From assembly GCA_029264305.1 (NCBI GenBank), contig JARICA010000018.1, positions 97,011 through 161,010 of the forward strand: a DNA stretch of 64,000 nucleotides. The letters are read 5' to 3'. The notes beneath the pieces were generated by a model. It saw nothing but the letters and a program-made list of their open reading frames with translations, made no database searches and was not told the origin of the DNA. The translations under genes were made by a program, and so were the position numbers. Positions 54,033 to 63,738 of the stretch are shown in pieces (positions within the stretch are counted from its first letter, which is position 1; each line of letters opens with the position of its first letter). The DNA comes from Faecalimonas sp. GTDB taxonomy: Bacteria > Bacillota > Clostridia > Lachnospirales > Lachnospiraceae.

Positions 54033-55061
54033 CTATTCTTCCTCTTTGTCTATATTATTACTTTCCACACCAAGTCCATAGTGTTCTCGAACTTTCGCTT
54101 CTAATTCATCCATAATCTCAGGATGTGCATGTAAATAAGTCTTTGCATTTTCACGCCCTTGACCAATTTTTTCTCCATTATAAGCATACCAAGAACCACT
54201 TTTACTAACTAAATCTATTCCTGTAGCCAAATCTAAAATATCTCCTTCTTTAGAAATCCCCTTTCCAAACATAATGTCAAATTCAGCTTCTTTAAATGGA
54301 GGTGCAATTTTATTTTTTACAATCTTTATTCTTGTACGGTTTCCAACCATTTCTCCACTTTGTTTTAGCGTTTCAATTCGTCTTACATCCATGCGTACAG
54401 AAGCATAAAATTTCAATGCACGACCTCCTGTTGTTGTCTCAGGATTACCAAACATAACACCAACTTTTTCACGTAATTGGTTAATAAAAATAACGACACA
54501 ATTAGATTTACTGATAACAGGAGTCAATTTTCGCAATGCTTGAGACATCAGTCTAGCTTGAAGTCCCACATGACTATCTCCCATATCACCCTCGATTTCT
54601 TGCTTTGGAACTAACGCAGCTACTGAATCGATAACAACTATGTCCATAGCACCTGAGCGTACCATAGTTTCAGCAATCTCAAGAGCTTGATCACCACTAT
54701 CTGGTTGTGAAATATATAATTCATCAATATCAACACCTATATTCTTGGCATACACAGGATCTAAAGCATGCTCAGCATCAATAAATCCTGCTATTCCTCC
54801 TCTTTTCTGTACTTCTGCTATCATATGTAAAGTAACAGTTGTTTTACCACTTGATTCGGGTCCATATACTTCAATAACACGTCCTTTAGGAACTCCTCCT
54901 AATCCTAATGCAATGTCAAGACTTAGCGAACCTGTTGGAACAGTTTCCACAGACACATTCGCTCCAGCATCGCCTAGTTTCATTACTGTTCCTTTACCAA
55001 AATCTTTTTCTAATTTAGATATCGCTGCATCTAATGCTTTTAATTTATCCTCTGTCGCCAT
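54033..55061 (-). CDS. recA: Recombinase RecA
   Basis: A 342-residue DNA strand-exchange ATPase and LexA coprotease. Walker [14 protein letters not shown], Walker [14 protein letters not shown], the L1/L2 loops ([23 protein letters not shown] region and [12 protein letters not shown]) and the C-terminal [14 protein letters not shown] are all normal. The ATG used is followed by [10 protein letters not shown] and preceded by AAGGAG. An SOS box lies in the leader. Confidence 0.98.
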   Translation of the reverse strand: MATEDKLKALDAAISKLEKDFGKGTVMKLGDAGANVSVETVPTGSLSLDIALGLGGVPKGRVIEVYGPESSGKTTVTLHMIAEVQKRGGIAGFIDAEHALDPVYAKNIGVDIDELYISQPDSGDQALEIAETMVRSGAMDIVVIDSVAALVPKQEIEGDMGDSHVGLQARLMSQALRKLTPVISKSNCVVIFINQLREKVGVMFGNPETTTGGRALKFYASVRMDVRRIETLKQSGEMVGNRTRIKIVKNKIAPPFKEAEFDIMFGKGISKEGDILDLATGIDLVSKSGSWYAYNGEKIGQGRENAKTYLHAHPEIMDELEAKVREHYGLGVESNNIDKEEE

Positions 55062-55078
55062 AATAATCTCCTTTTCCA

Positions 55079-55134
55079 CGAACTTATGTTCGTTTTTCTA
55101 ATGATATAGTAGTATACTTTTTTCTAAATGTCAA
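55079..55134 (-). promoter_or_regulatory. recA promoter with LexA (SOS) box
   Basis: TTGACA (55129-55134) and TACTAT (55106-55111) are 17 bp apart on the minus strand. CGAACATAAGTTCG (55079-55092 on the minus strand) matches the Gram-positive LexA box CGAAC-N4-GTTCG with perfect arms and lies about 7-20 bases into the leader, 18 bp before the recA start. Confidence 0.9.
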
Positions 55135-55258
55135 TACTTTCTTAGTAGTATCACCTTCTTTATTCAATTTACTTAAAAAGGGAATTTACGAGTGAATACT
55201 CATTTCAAATGATTTATTAGAACTATTTTTAGAATAACATATTCAACTTATTTTCTCA

Positions 55259-55296
55259 AGAAAAATATCTCTGCAACAATTTACAGAGATATTTTT
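55259..55296 (-). terminator. Terminator of mgsA
   Basis: A 13-bp perfect stem (AAAAATATCTCTG and its reverse complement, ten-base loop) with a T run, starting three bases after the mgsA stop codon. The rest of the 55093-55298 gap holds the recA promoter and nothing else that I can identify. Confidence 0.9.
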
Positions 55297-55298
55297 GA

Positions 55299-55775
55299 TC
55301 ATTTCATTTGGCTGACACGATCTTCTACCTTTTTATTGAAATTTTCTACTTTTCTACTATATGTTGTTTTCATATATTCTGAATGCAACATAAAATCTGC
55401 CGTAGACAAATTATTCGCAATTGGTATATCATACACAACCGCAATACGAAGTAACGCTTTGACATCAGGATCATGAGGTTGCGCCTCCAAAGGATCCCAA
55501 AGAAAAATCATAAAATCAATCTTTCCTTCTACGATTTTCGCACCAATTTGCTGATCTCCACCGAGTGGCCCACTATTATACCCTTTCACCCGAAGGCCTG
55601 TTCTCTCTGCAATTAATCTTGATGTTGTTCCCGTCCCACAAAGAGTATGCTCTTTTAAAATATCTTTATTCCGTTCACACCATTCAACAAGTTCTTTTTT
55701 CTTTCCATCATGAGCAACTAGCGCTATATTTTTTCTTTCTCCAATTTCAAACATAACATAATCATCTTGAATCAT
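55299..55775 (-). CDS. mgsA: Methylglyoxal synthase
   Basis: A 158-residue enzyme turning dihydroxyacetone phosphate into methylglyoxal, a bypass used when phosphate is short or sugar phosphates pile up. [45 protein letters not shown] and the catalytic Asp region [25 protein letters not shown] are present (given in pieces: [14 protein letters not shown]). The start used has GGAGG; an earlier in-frame ATG would overlap the exporter gene by 25 bp. It follows the ABC exporter pair. Confidence 0.95.
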   Translation of the reverse strand: MIQDDYVMFEIGERKNIALVAHDGKKKELVEWCERNKDILKEHTLCGTGTTSRLIAERTGLRVKGYNSGPLGGDQQIGAKIVEGKIDFMIFLWDPLEAQPHDPDVKALLRIAVVYDIPIANNLSTADFMLHSEYMKTTYSRKVENFNKKVEDRVSQMK

Positions 55776-55792
55776 TTCTTTTCCTCCTGTCT

Positions 55793-57364
55793 TTAATCTC
55801 TTTTTTCCATCTGGCAAAATCTTGACGAAGCCAACAACGCTATTATACTTACCATTAGTATACTGTAAATAAATATAATCGGAAAGAGTAATTTAGCACT
55901 AATAAAAAGGGATACTAAACCTCCAAGAATTCCTCCAATACTAAGTATTGCTGACTGAAAAAGCATACAAAAAATATTTCTCAAATTCACTCCAGCCGAA
56001 GCACTTAAAATAGATTCTACCAATATACGTATATAAAGCTTATTTGCTTGCAATACAACATAAATTAATATTGCTAATATGATTTCAAAAACAGGAATTT
56101 TCCATGCGATACCTATTATAATCGCTAATATACTCCCATCGACGAACGAACGAATATGCTCTATCATTGTTGCATACCACATTTTTTTAATCGGTGTATC
56201 TGGTATTAAATATAAATACGGAGTTTTTAATTCCTTTTCCCATTTCCCTGTATATCCTGTTGTACAAAATATAATATACGCCATAATAAGAAGCAACATC
56301 ATTTGTGGTGATAATCCATCTTTTATCCCAATGACTTTTATAAATAAAAGCGCAATAATTGTTACTAAACATGTCATGCCTCCAAAAATAAAAAATTTTT
56401 CTTTTTTATATTCTAGCAACTGTCTATAAAAAATCGTTTTTGCTCCTGATACTTTGTAATCTAGTTTTACCGATTTTTTGAAATTTTTCTTTCGTCCAAC
56501 AGTCATAACCATTTCACCATTTTTGCTTTTTTTACGAAATTCAGCATAATCATCTGCAAATTTTGCAGCTTCTTCATAGTATTCTCCTGTACATTTCATT
56601 TTATAAGCAATAAAAAACATACCTACAACTGACAGAACATACAAAATGCTACAAACAACATTTAAAGTTGTCGCACCTAAAAATACCATGCGATAGACTG
56701 AAATATTCCATCCCAAAATCGGAATCAGTTGTATAACTGGATAATCTATAAATTCTACAAGCGTTTCTGATGACATTCCATTTTTTCTAAAATAGAAAAT
56801 AGCTACACAAACAATTCCTAAAAGAAATACATAAAGACTTCTGCAAATCCAAGTAGTTGTCTTAAAAGACATTGTTTCATTAGCATAGAGAAAAATCACA
56901 AGACTCATCTCTAAAATCAATTCCAAAATCAACATTCCAAAAGAGGTTAACATTGCTTTTAAAAAATTTACTTGAAAAACAACCAGTTCTCCATAAAAAA
57001 TCAAAAGTGTAACAACAATACTAAATATATAATTTTTCATTGCTCCCATAAGAAGAATCATTTTGGGAGAAATCGGTGCAACAAAAACAAAATGTGCATG
57101 ACTCTGCTTAAACAAAATCCCCTTTTTCTTTGCATAAGTAATAAAATTACTAAAAAATATAAATGTTGTCCATATTGTCAATATAGCGACTAACGATCCC
57201 TTTTCTGTGAAAATTCCAGAGTCTCGCCATACAAATACTCCCATACCAAAAATAATCACATATACCATCATAACACCTAGGAACAAATATGTAGTAGGTC
57301 TTTTAATAGCCTTTTTTATAAAATTAACCAAACTTCTTTTTGAAACATACAATAGTGCTCTCAT
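55793..57364 (-). CDS. ABC exporter permease (putative ABC exporter family)
   Basis: A 523-residue integral membrane protein with about 12 hydrophobic segments in two groups (about 25-240 and 320-515), separated by a basic cytosolic loop near 265-310. It starts [23 protein letters not shown], typical of the clostridial putative ABC exporter permeases. No catalytic motifs. Its start codon overlaps the stop of the ABC ATPase gene (TAATG), so the two form one transporter. The substrate is unknown; such pairs include bacteriocin, lipid and antibiotic exporters. Confidence 0.78.
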   Translation of the reverse strand: MRALLYVSKRSLVNFIKKAIKRPTTYLFLGVMMVYVIIFGMGVFVWRDSGIFTEKGSLVAILTIWTTFIFFSNFITYAKKKGILFKQSHAHFVFVAPISPKMILLMGAMKNYIFSIVVTLLIFYGELVVFQVNFLKAMLTSFGMLILELILEMSLVIFLYANETMSFKTTTWICRSLYVFLLGIVCVAIFYFRKNGMSSETLVEFIDYPVIQLIPILGWNISVYRMVFLGATTLNVVCSILYVLSVVGMFFIAYKMKCTGEYYEEAAKFADDYAEFRKKSKNGEMVMTVGRKKNFKKSVKLDYKVSGAKTIFYRQLLEYKKEKFFIFGGMTCLVTIIALLFIKVIGIKDGLSPQMMLLLIMAYIIFCTTGYTGKWEKELKTPYLYLIPDTPIKKMWYATMIEHIRSFVDGSILAIIIGIAWKIPVFEIILAILIYVVLQANKLYIRILVESILSASAGVNLRNIFCMLFQSAILSIGGILGGLVSLFISAKLLFPIIFIYSILMVSIIALLASSRFCQMEKRD

Positions 57365-58059
57365 TATTTATCACCATCCGTTAATTCAAAGAATACATCA
57401 TCAATATTCTTATCTCCTAATTGTTCTTTCGTATATGTACCAACAATTTTCCCTTTTTCCATAATATACATTACATCCCACAATTCCTTTACCATGTCTA
57501 GCATATGTGTGCTTATCAAAACTGTAGCATTTCTTTTTTTCAATTCAACTATCACTTGTTTTAATTCTTTAATTGCTTTCGGGTCAAGTCCAACCATCGG
57601 TTCATCAAATAAAATCACTTGAGGTTGAAGTGTTAATGCACAACAAATACTAACTTTTTGCATCATTCCTTTTGATAATTCGTTTCCTAATTTATCTTGC
57701 TTATCTAAAAGTTCAAATCGTTCTAACAAAATATTTATTTCTTTATCAGAAATTGTACTCATATATGCCTTTTTTACAAATTCAATATGTTCTCTAATTG
57801 TCAACGCCTCAAACATGGATGGAATTTCTGGAACATATGCAAATATTTTTTTCGCCTCTATAGTTTTTGCAGCATATCCTTGAATTTCAATGCTCCCATC
57901 GTATTTTAAAAGTCCTGCAATACTTTTAATAATCGTTGATTTGCCTGCACCATTAGGTCCAAGTAAAATCCCAACTTTTCCATCCGGAACAGTAAAACTC
58001 ACATGATCAACAGCCAAATTTTTTCCATACATCTTTTTTAAGTTTTGTACTTCAAGCAT
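57364..58059 (-). CDS. ABC transporter ATP-binding protein (exporter type)
   Basis: A 231-residue ATPase. Walker A GPNGAGKSTIIKSI, the Q-loop region YVPEIPSMFEALTIREH, a degenerate signature ELSKGMMQKVSI (LSKGM instead of LSGGQ), Walker B VILFDEPMVGLDPKA and H-loop ISTHML. The LSKGM form is typical of ABC-2 and CcmA-like exporters. The ATG before LEVQNLKK is preceded by GGGGGAT. It overlaps the permease gene by one base and follows a terminator, so the operon is ATPase-permease-mgsA. Confidence 0.9.
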   Translation of the reverse strand: MLEVQNLKKMYGKNLAVDHVSFTVPDGKVGILLGPNGAGKSTIIKSIAGLLKYDGSIEIQGYAAKTIEAKKIFAYVPEIPSMFEALTIREHIEFVKKAYMSTISDKEINILLERFELLDKQDKLGNELSKGMMQKVSICCALTLQPQVILFDEPMVGLDPKAIKELKQVIVELKKRNATVLISTHMLDMVKELWDVMYIMEKGKIVGTYTKEQLGDKNIDDVFFELTDGDK

Positions 58060-58087
58060 TTTAATCCCCCTACAAATTCTCAACAAT

Positions 58088-58137
58088 AAAAAGTCAAGCG
58101 TATTTCTTATTTTTCATAATAATACACTTGACTTTTT
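58088..58137 (-). terminator. Terminator of the topB-hexapeptide protein transcript
   Basis: Minus-strand arms AAGTCAAGTGTATT and AATACGCTTGACTT with one U-G pair and a 16-base loop, followed by TTTTTATTG, 15 bp after the hexapeptide gene. Confidence 0.82.
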
Positions 58138-58152
58138 TTATTGTCAATTTAT

Positions 58153-58818
58153 TTATTGCTTTTCTATAATTTCACCTTGCTTTTTATAAATACAATTACA
58201 CGGAATATAACCTCTTACCATAGATAACGGATAAATATTTGTATGCTCCCCAATAATTGTTCCCGGATTTAACACAGAGCCACAGCCCACTTCCACCTCA
58301 TCAGCTAATATCGCTCCAAATTTTTTCAAACCAGTTTCTATTTCTTTTCCATTGTTCTTTACTATTACAAGCGTTTTATCCGATTTTACATTAGAAGTAA
58401 TTGCTCCTGCCCCCATATGAGATTTATAGCCTAAAATAGAATCTCCAACATAATTATAATGTGGCACTTGTACTTTATTAAATAAAATCACATTTTTTAA
58501 TTCTGTAGAATTTCCAACAACTGCACTTTCACCTACAATTGCATTTCCACGAATAAAAGCACAGTGTCGTATTTCCGCATATTTTCCTATAATTGCAGGT
58601 CCCTGAATAAAAGCTGTTGGTGCTACCATAGCGCTTTTAGCAATCCAAACATTTTCCCCGCATCTATCATACTCTTCCTCACTTAATGATTTTCCCAACT
58701 CTATAATAAATTCACTGATTTTTGGAAGAACTTCCCATGGATATGTTACGTTACTGAACAACTCTTTCGCAATTGTCTCATCTAAATTGAATAAAGTTTT
58801 TACCATCAATTTTTCCAT
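58153..58818 (-). CDS. Left-handed beta-helix (hexapeptide repeat) protein, GlmU-C-like
   Basis: A 221-residue protein. Residues about 1-55 are helical. From about 58 on the sequence shows hexapeptide repeats ([IV]-x-x-x-A-x type: VWIAKSAMVAPTAFIQGPAIIGKYAEIR, NAIVGESAVVGNSTEL, in pieces), ending with GHTNIYPL-like turns and a short tail. It looks like the C-terminal acetyltransferase half of GlmU or a sugar-nucleotide acyltransferase without a nucleotidyltransferase domain. The substrate is unknown. Conserved SHMGAGAITSN is a GlmU-like acetyl-CoA region. It overlaps nothing and starts three bases after topB. Confidence 0.72.
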   Translation of the reverse strand: MEKLMVKTLFNLDETIAKELFSNVTYPWEVLPKISEFIIELGKSLSEEEYDRCGENVWIAKSAMVAPTAFIQGPAIIGKYAEIRHCAFIRGNAIVGESAVVGNSTELKNVILFNKVQVPHYNYVGDSILGYKSHMGAGAITSNVKSDKTLVIVKNNGKEIETGLKKFGAILADEVEVGCGSVLNPGTIIGEHTNIYPLSMVRGYIPCNCIYKKQGEIIEKQ

Positions 58819-58821
58819 AAT

Positions 58822-60819
58822 TTATTTTCCCTTCTTATAAAACTGTGCAGCAGCATCATAACAACTTCTTAATTTATACTGATTATTTAATCCTAACACT
58901 CCCTGCGTTCTGCTCTTAATAAAATTTTCAAGTTTTACCATATATTCTTCAGGGGTAATCGTACCTTCTGCCACATATGTCAACCCTTTTTCCCAACTCG
59001 CAGTTAATTCAGGGTTCAGCAAAGAGCGAATAGAATTTTCCACTATATCAAAAATCATCTCTCCTAGTAATGTAGGAATAATAATTTGTGTTTTCTTATT
59101 CAAGGACAAATATTTAATACCTAATAGTTTTTTTAAAATTTCTGCCCTTGTCGCACTTGTACCAATTCCACTCCCTTTAATCTGGGCACGCAATTCTTCA
59201 TCTTCTATTAATTGTCCTGCATTCTCCATTGCCAAAATGATTGATCCCGAATTATATCTTTTTGGTGGAGATGTTTCACCCTCTTTTATCGCTAACGCAT
59301 TCACCGGAAGAACATCTCCTTTTTTTAAATGTTGAATAGCAGAAAATAACCCCGCATCAGATGTATTTTCCTCTGACTCTGTTTCCTTTTTCACCTGTAA
59401 AACTCCTGTTACTTTCAAATACCCCTCTTCTGCAAGCACTTTAAAATTAGAAAAGAATTGTTCTTCTTTCATTTGAGTTACAATACTCATTTTTTGATAG
59501 ACTGCTGGTGGATAAAATATACTGAGAAACCTTCTTACAATCGTATCATAAACTTGTTTTGCAATTGCAGATACTGATTGCAAAGCTATTAGCCCCTGGC
59601 CTGTCGGTATAATGGCATAATGATCTGTAATCTGTTTGTCATTTACATAACGAGTTTTTTCTAGTCCTTTATGACTTCCAAAACGCAAAATATCACTTAA
59701 ATATGGTTTTGCCATCTCATACTTTGATAGACCATTCAAATTTTTTGAAATTTCTTTTGCAACTGCTGTGGATAATACTCTTGCGTCTGTTCTTGGATAG
59801 GTAACTAGTTTTTTTTCATACAATTCTTGCACAATTCGAAGTGTTTCATCTGGACTAATTTTAAATTTTTTGGCACATTCATTTTGCAATTCAGCCAAAT
59901 TATATAAAAGTGGTGGATTTTTCTTTTCCTTTTTCTTTGCTATAGATACAACTCGTGCCGTCAAAGGATTTTCATCATTTAAATATTCGATTAATTCTTC
60001 TGCTTTTTCTCTTATTTTAAACCCATTTTCCTTATATAAGTCAAACGACTCAAAATATTTTGAACCTTTTATTGCCTTCCATTCCCCTTCAAAATTAACT
60101 TCCCCTAATTTCAGAGTACTCAACACACGATAAAATGGTGTCTTAACAAAACTCCGAATTTCTCGTTCTCTTCTCACCACCATACCCAAAACACAAGTCA
60201 TTACTCTTCCAACCGAAATTACTGTAAATTTTGTATGACGGTAGTTCGATATACTATTTCCATATTTTAATGTTAAAAGACGAGAAAAATTAATCCCCAT
60301 AAGATAATCTTCTTTTGCACGCAAATATGCCGAAGCCGAAAGATTATCATACATTGATAAATCTTTTGCCTCTTTGATTCCTCTTAAAATTTCTTCTTCT
60401 GTCTGCGAATCAATCCATACCCTTTTCCTAAGTTTTTGTTTTACATTCTCACCACACATTTGCTCTACAAGCCGATAAATATATTCTCCCTCTCGTCCAG
60501 AGTCTGTGCAAACATAAATAGTATCTACATCATCCCTCGTCAAAATTCTTTTAACCGTTTCGAACTGTTTTTTTACTGCAGGGATTACTTCATATAAAAA
60601 CTTTTCGGGTAAAAATGGTAGTGTTTCTAATCTCCATCGTTTTAAATTTTCATCGTATACTTCTGGATAACTCATTGTAACCAAATGACCTATACACCAA
60701 GTTACAACTGCTTCTTCTGATTCCAAATATCCATCTTTTTTCTTTACATTTAATTTTAACGCCTTAGCAAACTCTTGTGCTACGCTTGGCTTTTCTGCTA
60801 TATATACTGATTTTCTCAT
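58822..60819 (-). CDS. topB: DNA topoisomerase III
   Basis: A 665-residue type IA topoisomerase. The Toprim domain opens it (YIAEKPSVAQEFAKAL, acidic TDSGREGEYIYR near 105-115), and the active-site tyrosine is Tyr341 in VTYPRTDARVLS. The central SFVKTPFYRVL and the C-terminal GIGTSATRAEILKKLL are as in TopB; the C-terminal zinc fingers of TopA are missing, which separates it from topoisomerase I. It relaxes or decatenates DNA. TopB in Bacillota is often on mobile elements, but nothing mobile is visible around this copy. Adjacent galM ends four bp upstream. Confidence 0.93.
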   Translation of the reverse strand: MRKSVYIAEKPSVAQEFAKALKLNVKKKDGYLESEEAVVTWCIGHLVTMSYPEVYDENLKRWRLETLPFLPEKFLYEVIPAVKKQFETVKRILTRDDVDTIYVCTDSGREGEYIYRLVEQMCGENVKQKLRKRVWIDSQTEEEILRGIKEAKDLSMYDNLSASAYLRAKEDYLMGINFSRLLTLKYGNSISNYRHTKFTVISVGRVMTCVLGMVVRREREIRSFVKTPFYRVLSTLKLGEVNFEGEWKAIKGSKYFESFDLYKENGFKIREKAEELIEYLNDENPLTARVVSIAKKKEKKNPPLLYNLAELQNECAKKFKISPDETLRIVQELYEKKLVTYPRTDARVLSTAVAKEISKNLNGLSKYEMAKPYLSDILRFGSHKGLEKTRYVNDKQITDHYAIIPTGQGLIALQSVSAIAKQVYDTIVRRFLSIFYPPAVYQKMSIVTQMKEEQFFSNFKVLAEEGYLKVTGVLQVKKETESEENTSDAGLFSAIQHLKKGDVLPVNALAIKEGETSPPKRYNSGSIILAMENAGQLIEDEELRAQIKGSGIGTSATRAEILKKLLGIKYLSLNKKTQIIIPTLLGEMIFDIVENSIRSLLNPELTASWEKGLTYVAEGTITPEEYMVKLENFIKSRTQGVLGLNNQYKLRSCYDAAAQFYKKGK

Positions 60820-60823
60820 AAAA

Positions 60824-61867
60824 TTACTCTACACTAAATTTAAACACTGTAATCGTCCTATAATTTTCTCCAGCAAGACAAATCGGACTTACAAAATTTT
60901 CTTTATTAATTGCATCTGGAAAATATTGTGTTTCAAAACAAACACCATGACGTACGTCATACATAACCCCATTTTTCCCAATCTCATTTTCGACAAAGTT
61001 TCCTGTATACAACTGCATCCCTGGTAAATCGGTATAAACTTCCATAACGATCCCACTTTCATTTGAGGACATTTCAGCCACTTTATCAAACTTTCCTTCA
61101 TTTTCTAATACCCAGTTATGATCATATCCTCTTCCAAAAATAAGTGGTTCATATTGTTCTTCAATATCTCTTCCTAATGGTTTTTTTGTACGAAAATCCA
61201 TAGGAGTTCCTTCTACTTCAACAATTTCTCCTGTTGGAATAGATTGTATATCTGTTTTTGTAAAATATTTTGCTGCAATTCCAACTTCCTGTTCCATAGC
61301 ACTACCTGAATCATGCCCATTTAAATTGAAATAACTGTGATTTGTCATATTAATAATTGTGTCCTCGCTTGGAACACTATAATATTCTATTTTTATTTCA
61401 TTATTCTCTGTCAATGTGTATTTCACTTCCATGTCTAGTGCACCCGGGAAACCTTGATCCCCTCCTTTACTATGAAGAGTAAACGTAACACTTTCATAAT
61501 TTTTAGAACGCACTTCCCACATTCTTTTATTATAAAAATCTGTTCCGCTGTGAAGATTATTTCCGTAATCGTTTTTTTCTAAGTGATATGTCTTTCCATC
61601 AATCATAAACTTAGCCCCACCTATACGATTTGCACATCTCCCTACGCTAGCACCAAAAAATAATGTTCCATTTTCATATCCTGTCACATCATCATAGCCA
61701 AGTACAACATCTAAGTATTCATCGTTTCTATCTGGTGCCATTACACTTACTAAAGTTGCGCCAAAATCTGTAACAGAAATACTCATTCCAGACTTATTTG
61801 TAATTGTATATAAAGTTGCTTCTTTTCCCTTTGAAGTCACACCAAAACTTCTTGAAATAATACCCAT
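60824..61867 (-). CDS. galM: Aldose 1-epimerase (mutarotase)
   Basis: A 347-residue enzyme that equilibrates alpha and beta anomers of galactose and other sugars. FGASVGRCANRIGGAKF with the substrate Arg, the catalytic His motif NLHSGTDFYNKRMWEV (His), the second His in MTNHSYFNLNGH, YDHNWVL and the catalytic Glu in GVCFETQYFPDAIN. Ribosome site GGAGAG. It precedes topB by four bp; no galK or galT is near. Confidence 0.93.
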   Translation of the reverse strand: MGIISRSFGVTSKGKEATLYTITNKSGMSISVTDFGATLVSVMAPDRNDEYLDVVLGYDDVTGYENGTLFFGASVGRCANRIGGAKFMIDGKTYHLEKNDYGNNLHSGTDFYNKRMWEVRSKNYESVTFTLHSKGGDQGFPGALDMEVKYTLTENNEIKIEYYSVPSEDTIINMTNHSYFNLNGHDSGSAMEQEVGIAAKYFTKTDIQSIPTGEIVEVEGTPMDFRTKKPLGRDIEEQYEPLIFGRGYDHNWVLENEGKFDKVAEMSSNESGIVMEVYTDLPGMQLYTGNFVENEIGKNGVMYDVRHGVCFETQYFPDAINKENFVSPICLAGENYRTITVFKFSVE

Positions 61868-61891
61868 TATTCATCTCTCCTTTGTCATTAA

Positions 61892-62977
61892 CTATTTTGC
61901 TTGAATATATCCCTGTGCTGTTAATGTTTCCGCACAAAGAATTGCTCCCCCTGCTGCTCCTCTAATTGTATTATGAGAAAGCCCTACAAATTTAAAATCA
62001 AAAAGAGTATCCTCTCTCAATCTTCCAACAGAAATTCCCATGCCATTCTCATAATTGACATCTTTTTTCACCTCTGGGCGATTTTCTTCTTCTAAATATT
62101 GTATAAACTGTTTCGGAGCACTCGGAAGATGTAATTTCTGTGGTGTTCCTTCATATTCCAACAATTTCTCAATTAATTGTTCTTTTGTTGGTTTTTTTGC
62201 AAATTTTACAAATACTGCCGAAGTATGTCCGTTTAAAACCGGCACACGAATGCACTGCGTTGTAATTACTGGTGACTCTGCTTTCACAATTTCTCCATCA
62301 ATTACTTCGCCCCAAATTTTTAACGGTTCTTGTTCACTTTTTTCTTCTTCTCCAGAAATAAATGGAATAATATTTTCAATCATTTCTGGCCATTCTTTAA
62401 ATGTTTTTCCCGCACCAGAAATCGCTTGATATGTTGTAGCAACCACTTCTTTAGGCTCAAACATTTTCCATGCAGTAAGAACTGGAGCATAACTTTGTAT
62501 AGAACAATTTGGTTTTACCGCCACAAACCCTCGTGTTGTTCCTAATCTTTTTTTCTGCGCTTCAATCACCTCAAAATGTTCTGCATTGATTTCTGGAATA
62601 ACCATTGGTACATCCTTTGTCCAACGATGTGCACTATTATTTGAAACCACTGGAGTCTCAGCTTTTGCATAAGCATCTTCTATATTACGAATTTCTTCTT
62701 TATTCATATCAACAGCACTAAAAACAAAATCAACCTGTGCCGAAATTTCATCTACTTCATGAACATTCATTACTCTAAGACTTTTTATCTTCGTTGGAAT
62801 AGGTGTATCCATTTTCCAACGATTTCCAACTGCTTCTTCATAACTCTTTCCTGCTGATTTAGGACTTGCTGCCACTACTGTTACTTCATACCATGGATGA
62901 TTTTCCAACAAAGAAATGAATCGTTGCCCAACCATACCTGTCGCTCCAAGAATTCCAACTCTTAATTTTTCTTTCAT
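61892..62977 (-). CDS. asd: Aspartate-semialdehyde dehydrogenase
   Basis: A 361-residue NADP enzyme of Lys, Met and Thr biosynthesis. The Rossmann motif is GILGATGMVGQRFISLL, the active-site Cys158 is in AVKPNCSIQSY, and the conserved HRWTKDVPMVIPEINAEH, INGFPVFNGH-type (here IRVPVLNGHTSAVFV) and GRLREDTLFDFKF segments mark the archaeal/fungal long type common in clostridia. Starts 33 bp after queH. Confidence 0.93.
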   Translation of the reverse strand: MKEKLRVGILGATGMVGQRFISLLENHPWYEVTVVAASPKSAGKSYEEAVGNRWKMDTPIPTKIKSLRVMNVHEVDEISAQVDFVFSAVDMNKEEIRNIEDAYAKAETPVVSNNSAHRWTKDVPMVIPEINAEHFEVIEAQKKRLGTTRGFVAVKPNCSIQSYAPVLTAWKMFEPKEVVATTYQAISGAGKTFKEWPEMIENIIPFISGEEEKSEQEPLKIWGEVIDGEIVKAESPVITTQCIRVPVLNGHTSAVFVKFAKKPTKEQLIEKLLEYEGTPQKLHLPSAPKQFIQYLEEENRPEVKKDVNYENGMGISVGRLREDTLFDFKFVGLSHNTIRGAAGGAILCAETLTAQGYIQAK

Positions 62978-63009
62978 TTTCCATTCCTCATTTCTTACTA
63001 TCTTTTGTT

Positions 63010-63624
63010 TTAACTATTTTTTCTCTCCTGCATAGAATACACACAGCCACAATAATCCTGTCGATAAAGCCCATATTCTTTTGAAAGTTCAATAGAACGC
63101 TTGTATCCATTTTTCTTCTTAAAATCAGACTGTAAATATTCAACACCATATTCTCTTCCTAATGCATTTCCAATTTCATTTAATTTCTCTGCATTTTTCA
63201 TTGGACTGATACTAAGCGTCGTCGTAAAGTAATCAAATTCTCCTTCTTTAGCAAGTCTAGCTGCTTCTTCTAGTCGAAGTGCGTAACACTTAAAACAACG
63301 TTCTTTTCCTTCTTTTAAATGTTCTAATCCTTTTGCCATTTCATAAAATTTCTCTTTCTCATAATTTCCCGCAATAAATGACACAGGATATTTCATTTCC
63401 ATTTCTTCTATGAGTGTTTGTTGCTCTAAAATGCGTTTTGTATATTCACTTTCCGGAAAAATATTCGGATTATAATAAAATACTGTAATTTCAAAATATT
63501 TTGATAAGTATTCCAACACATAACTACTACATGGTGCACAGCAACTATGCAATAATAGTCTTGGGATTTTATTTTCTTTTTCTAACTTTACTAGTAATTT
63601 TTCCAATTCTTTTTGATAGTTCAT
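63010..63624 (-). CDS. queH: Epoxyqueuosine reductase QueH
   Basis: A 204-residue protein of the DUF208/QueH family, the last step of queuosine synthesis in tRNA. It carries the Fe-S and metal cysteines: LHSCCAPCSSYVLEYL near the start, RCFKCYALRLEEAA in the middle and RQDYCGCVYSM at the end. The ATG before NYQKELEKL has GGAG seven bases upstream, and the promoter lies between this ATG and an earlier in-frame one, which is therefore rejected. No other que genes are visible. Confidence 0.93.
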   Translation of the reverse strand: MNYQKELEKLLVKLEKENKIPRLLLHSCCAPCSSYVLEYLSKYFEITVFYYNPNIFPESEYTKRILEQQTLIEEMEMKYPVSFIAGNYEKEKFYEMAKGLEHLKEGKERCFKCYALRLEEAARLAKEGEFDYFTTTLSISPMKNAEKLNEIGNALGREYGVEYLQSDFKKKNGYKRSIELSKEYGLYRQDYCGCVYSMQERKNS

Positions 63625-63655
63625 TGTTTTTCTCCATAAATACTTTATTTTATAA

Positions 63656-63684
63656 ATTATACCCTTTCTCCACACTTCAATCAA
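63656..63684 (-). promoter_or_regulatory. queH promoter
   Basis: TTGATT (63679-63684) and TATAAT (63656-63661) are 17 bp apart on the minus strand, 32 bp before the queH start and divergent from the ABC gene at the right edge. I saw no preQ1 riboswitch in this short leader. Confidence 0.72.
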
Positions 63685-63738
63685 GCACTCATTTCTAATT
63701 CTCACATAAATTACTATATACGAAAAACGGAGGCTTTT

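Noticed and set aside
55793..58059. The ABC pair as a bacteriocin or lantibiotic exporter
   Set aside because: No peptide precursor, modification enzyme or immunity gene is near; substrate left open.
58822..60819. topB as sign of an integrated conjugative element
   Set aside because: Neighbours are housekeeping genes with the same composition; there are no integrase, relaxase or attachment repeats.
63625..63738. preQ1 riboswitch before queH
   Set aside because: The leader is about 30 bases with no preQ1-I pseudoknot sequence.
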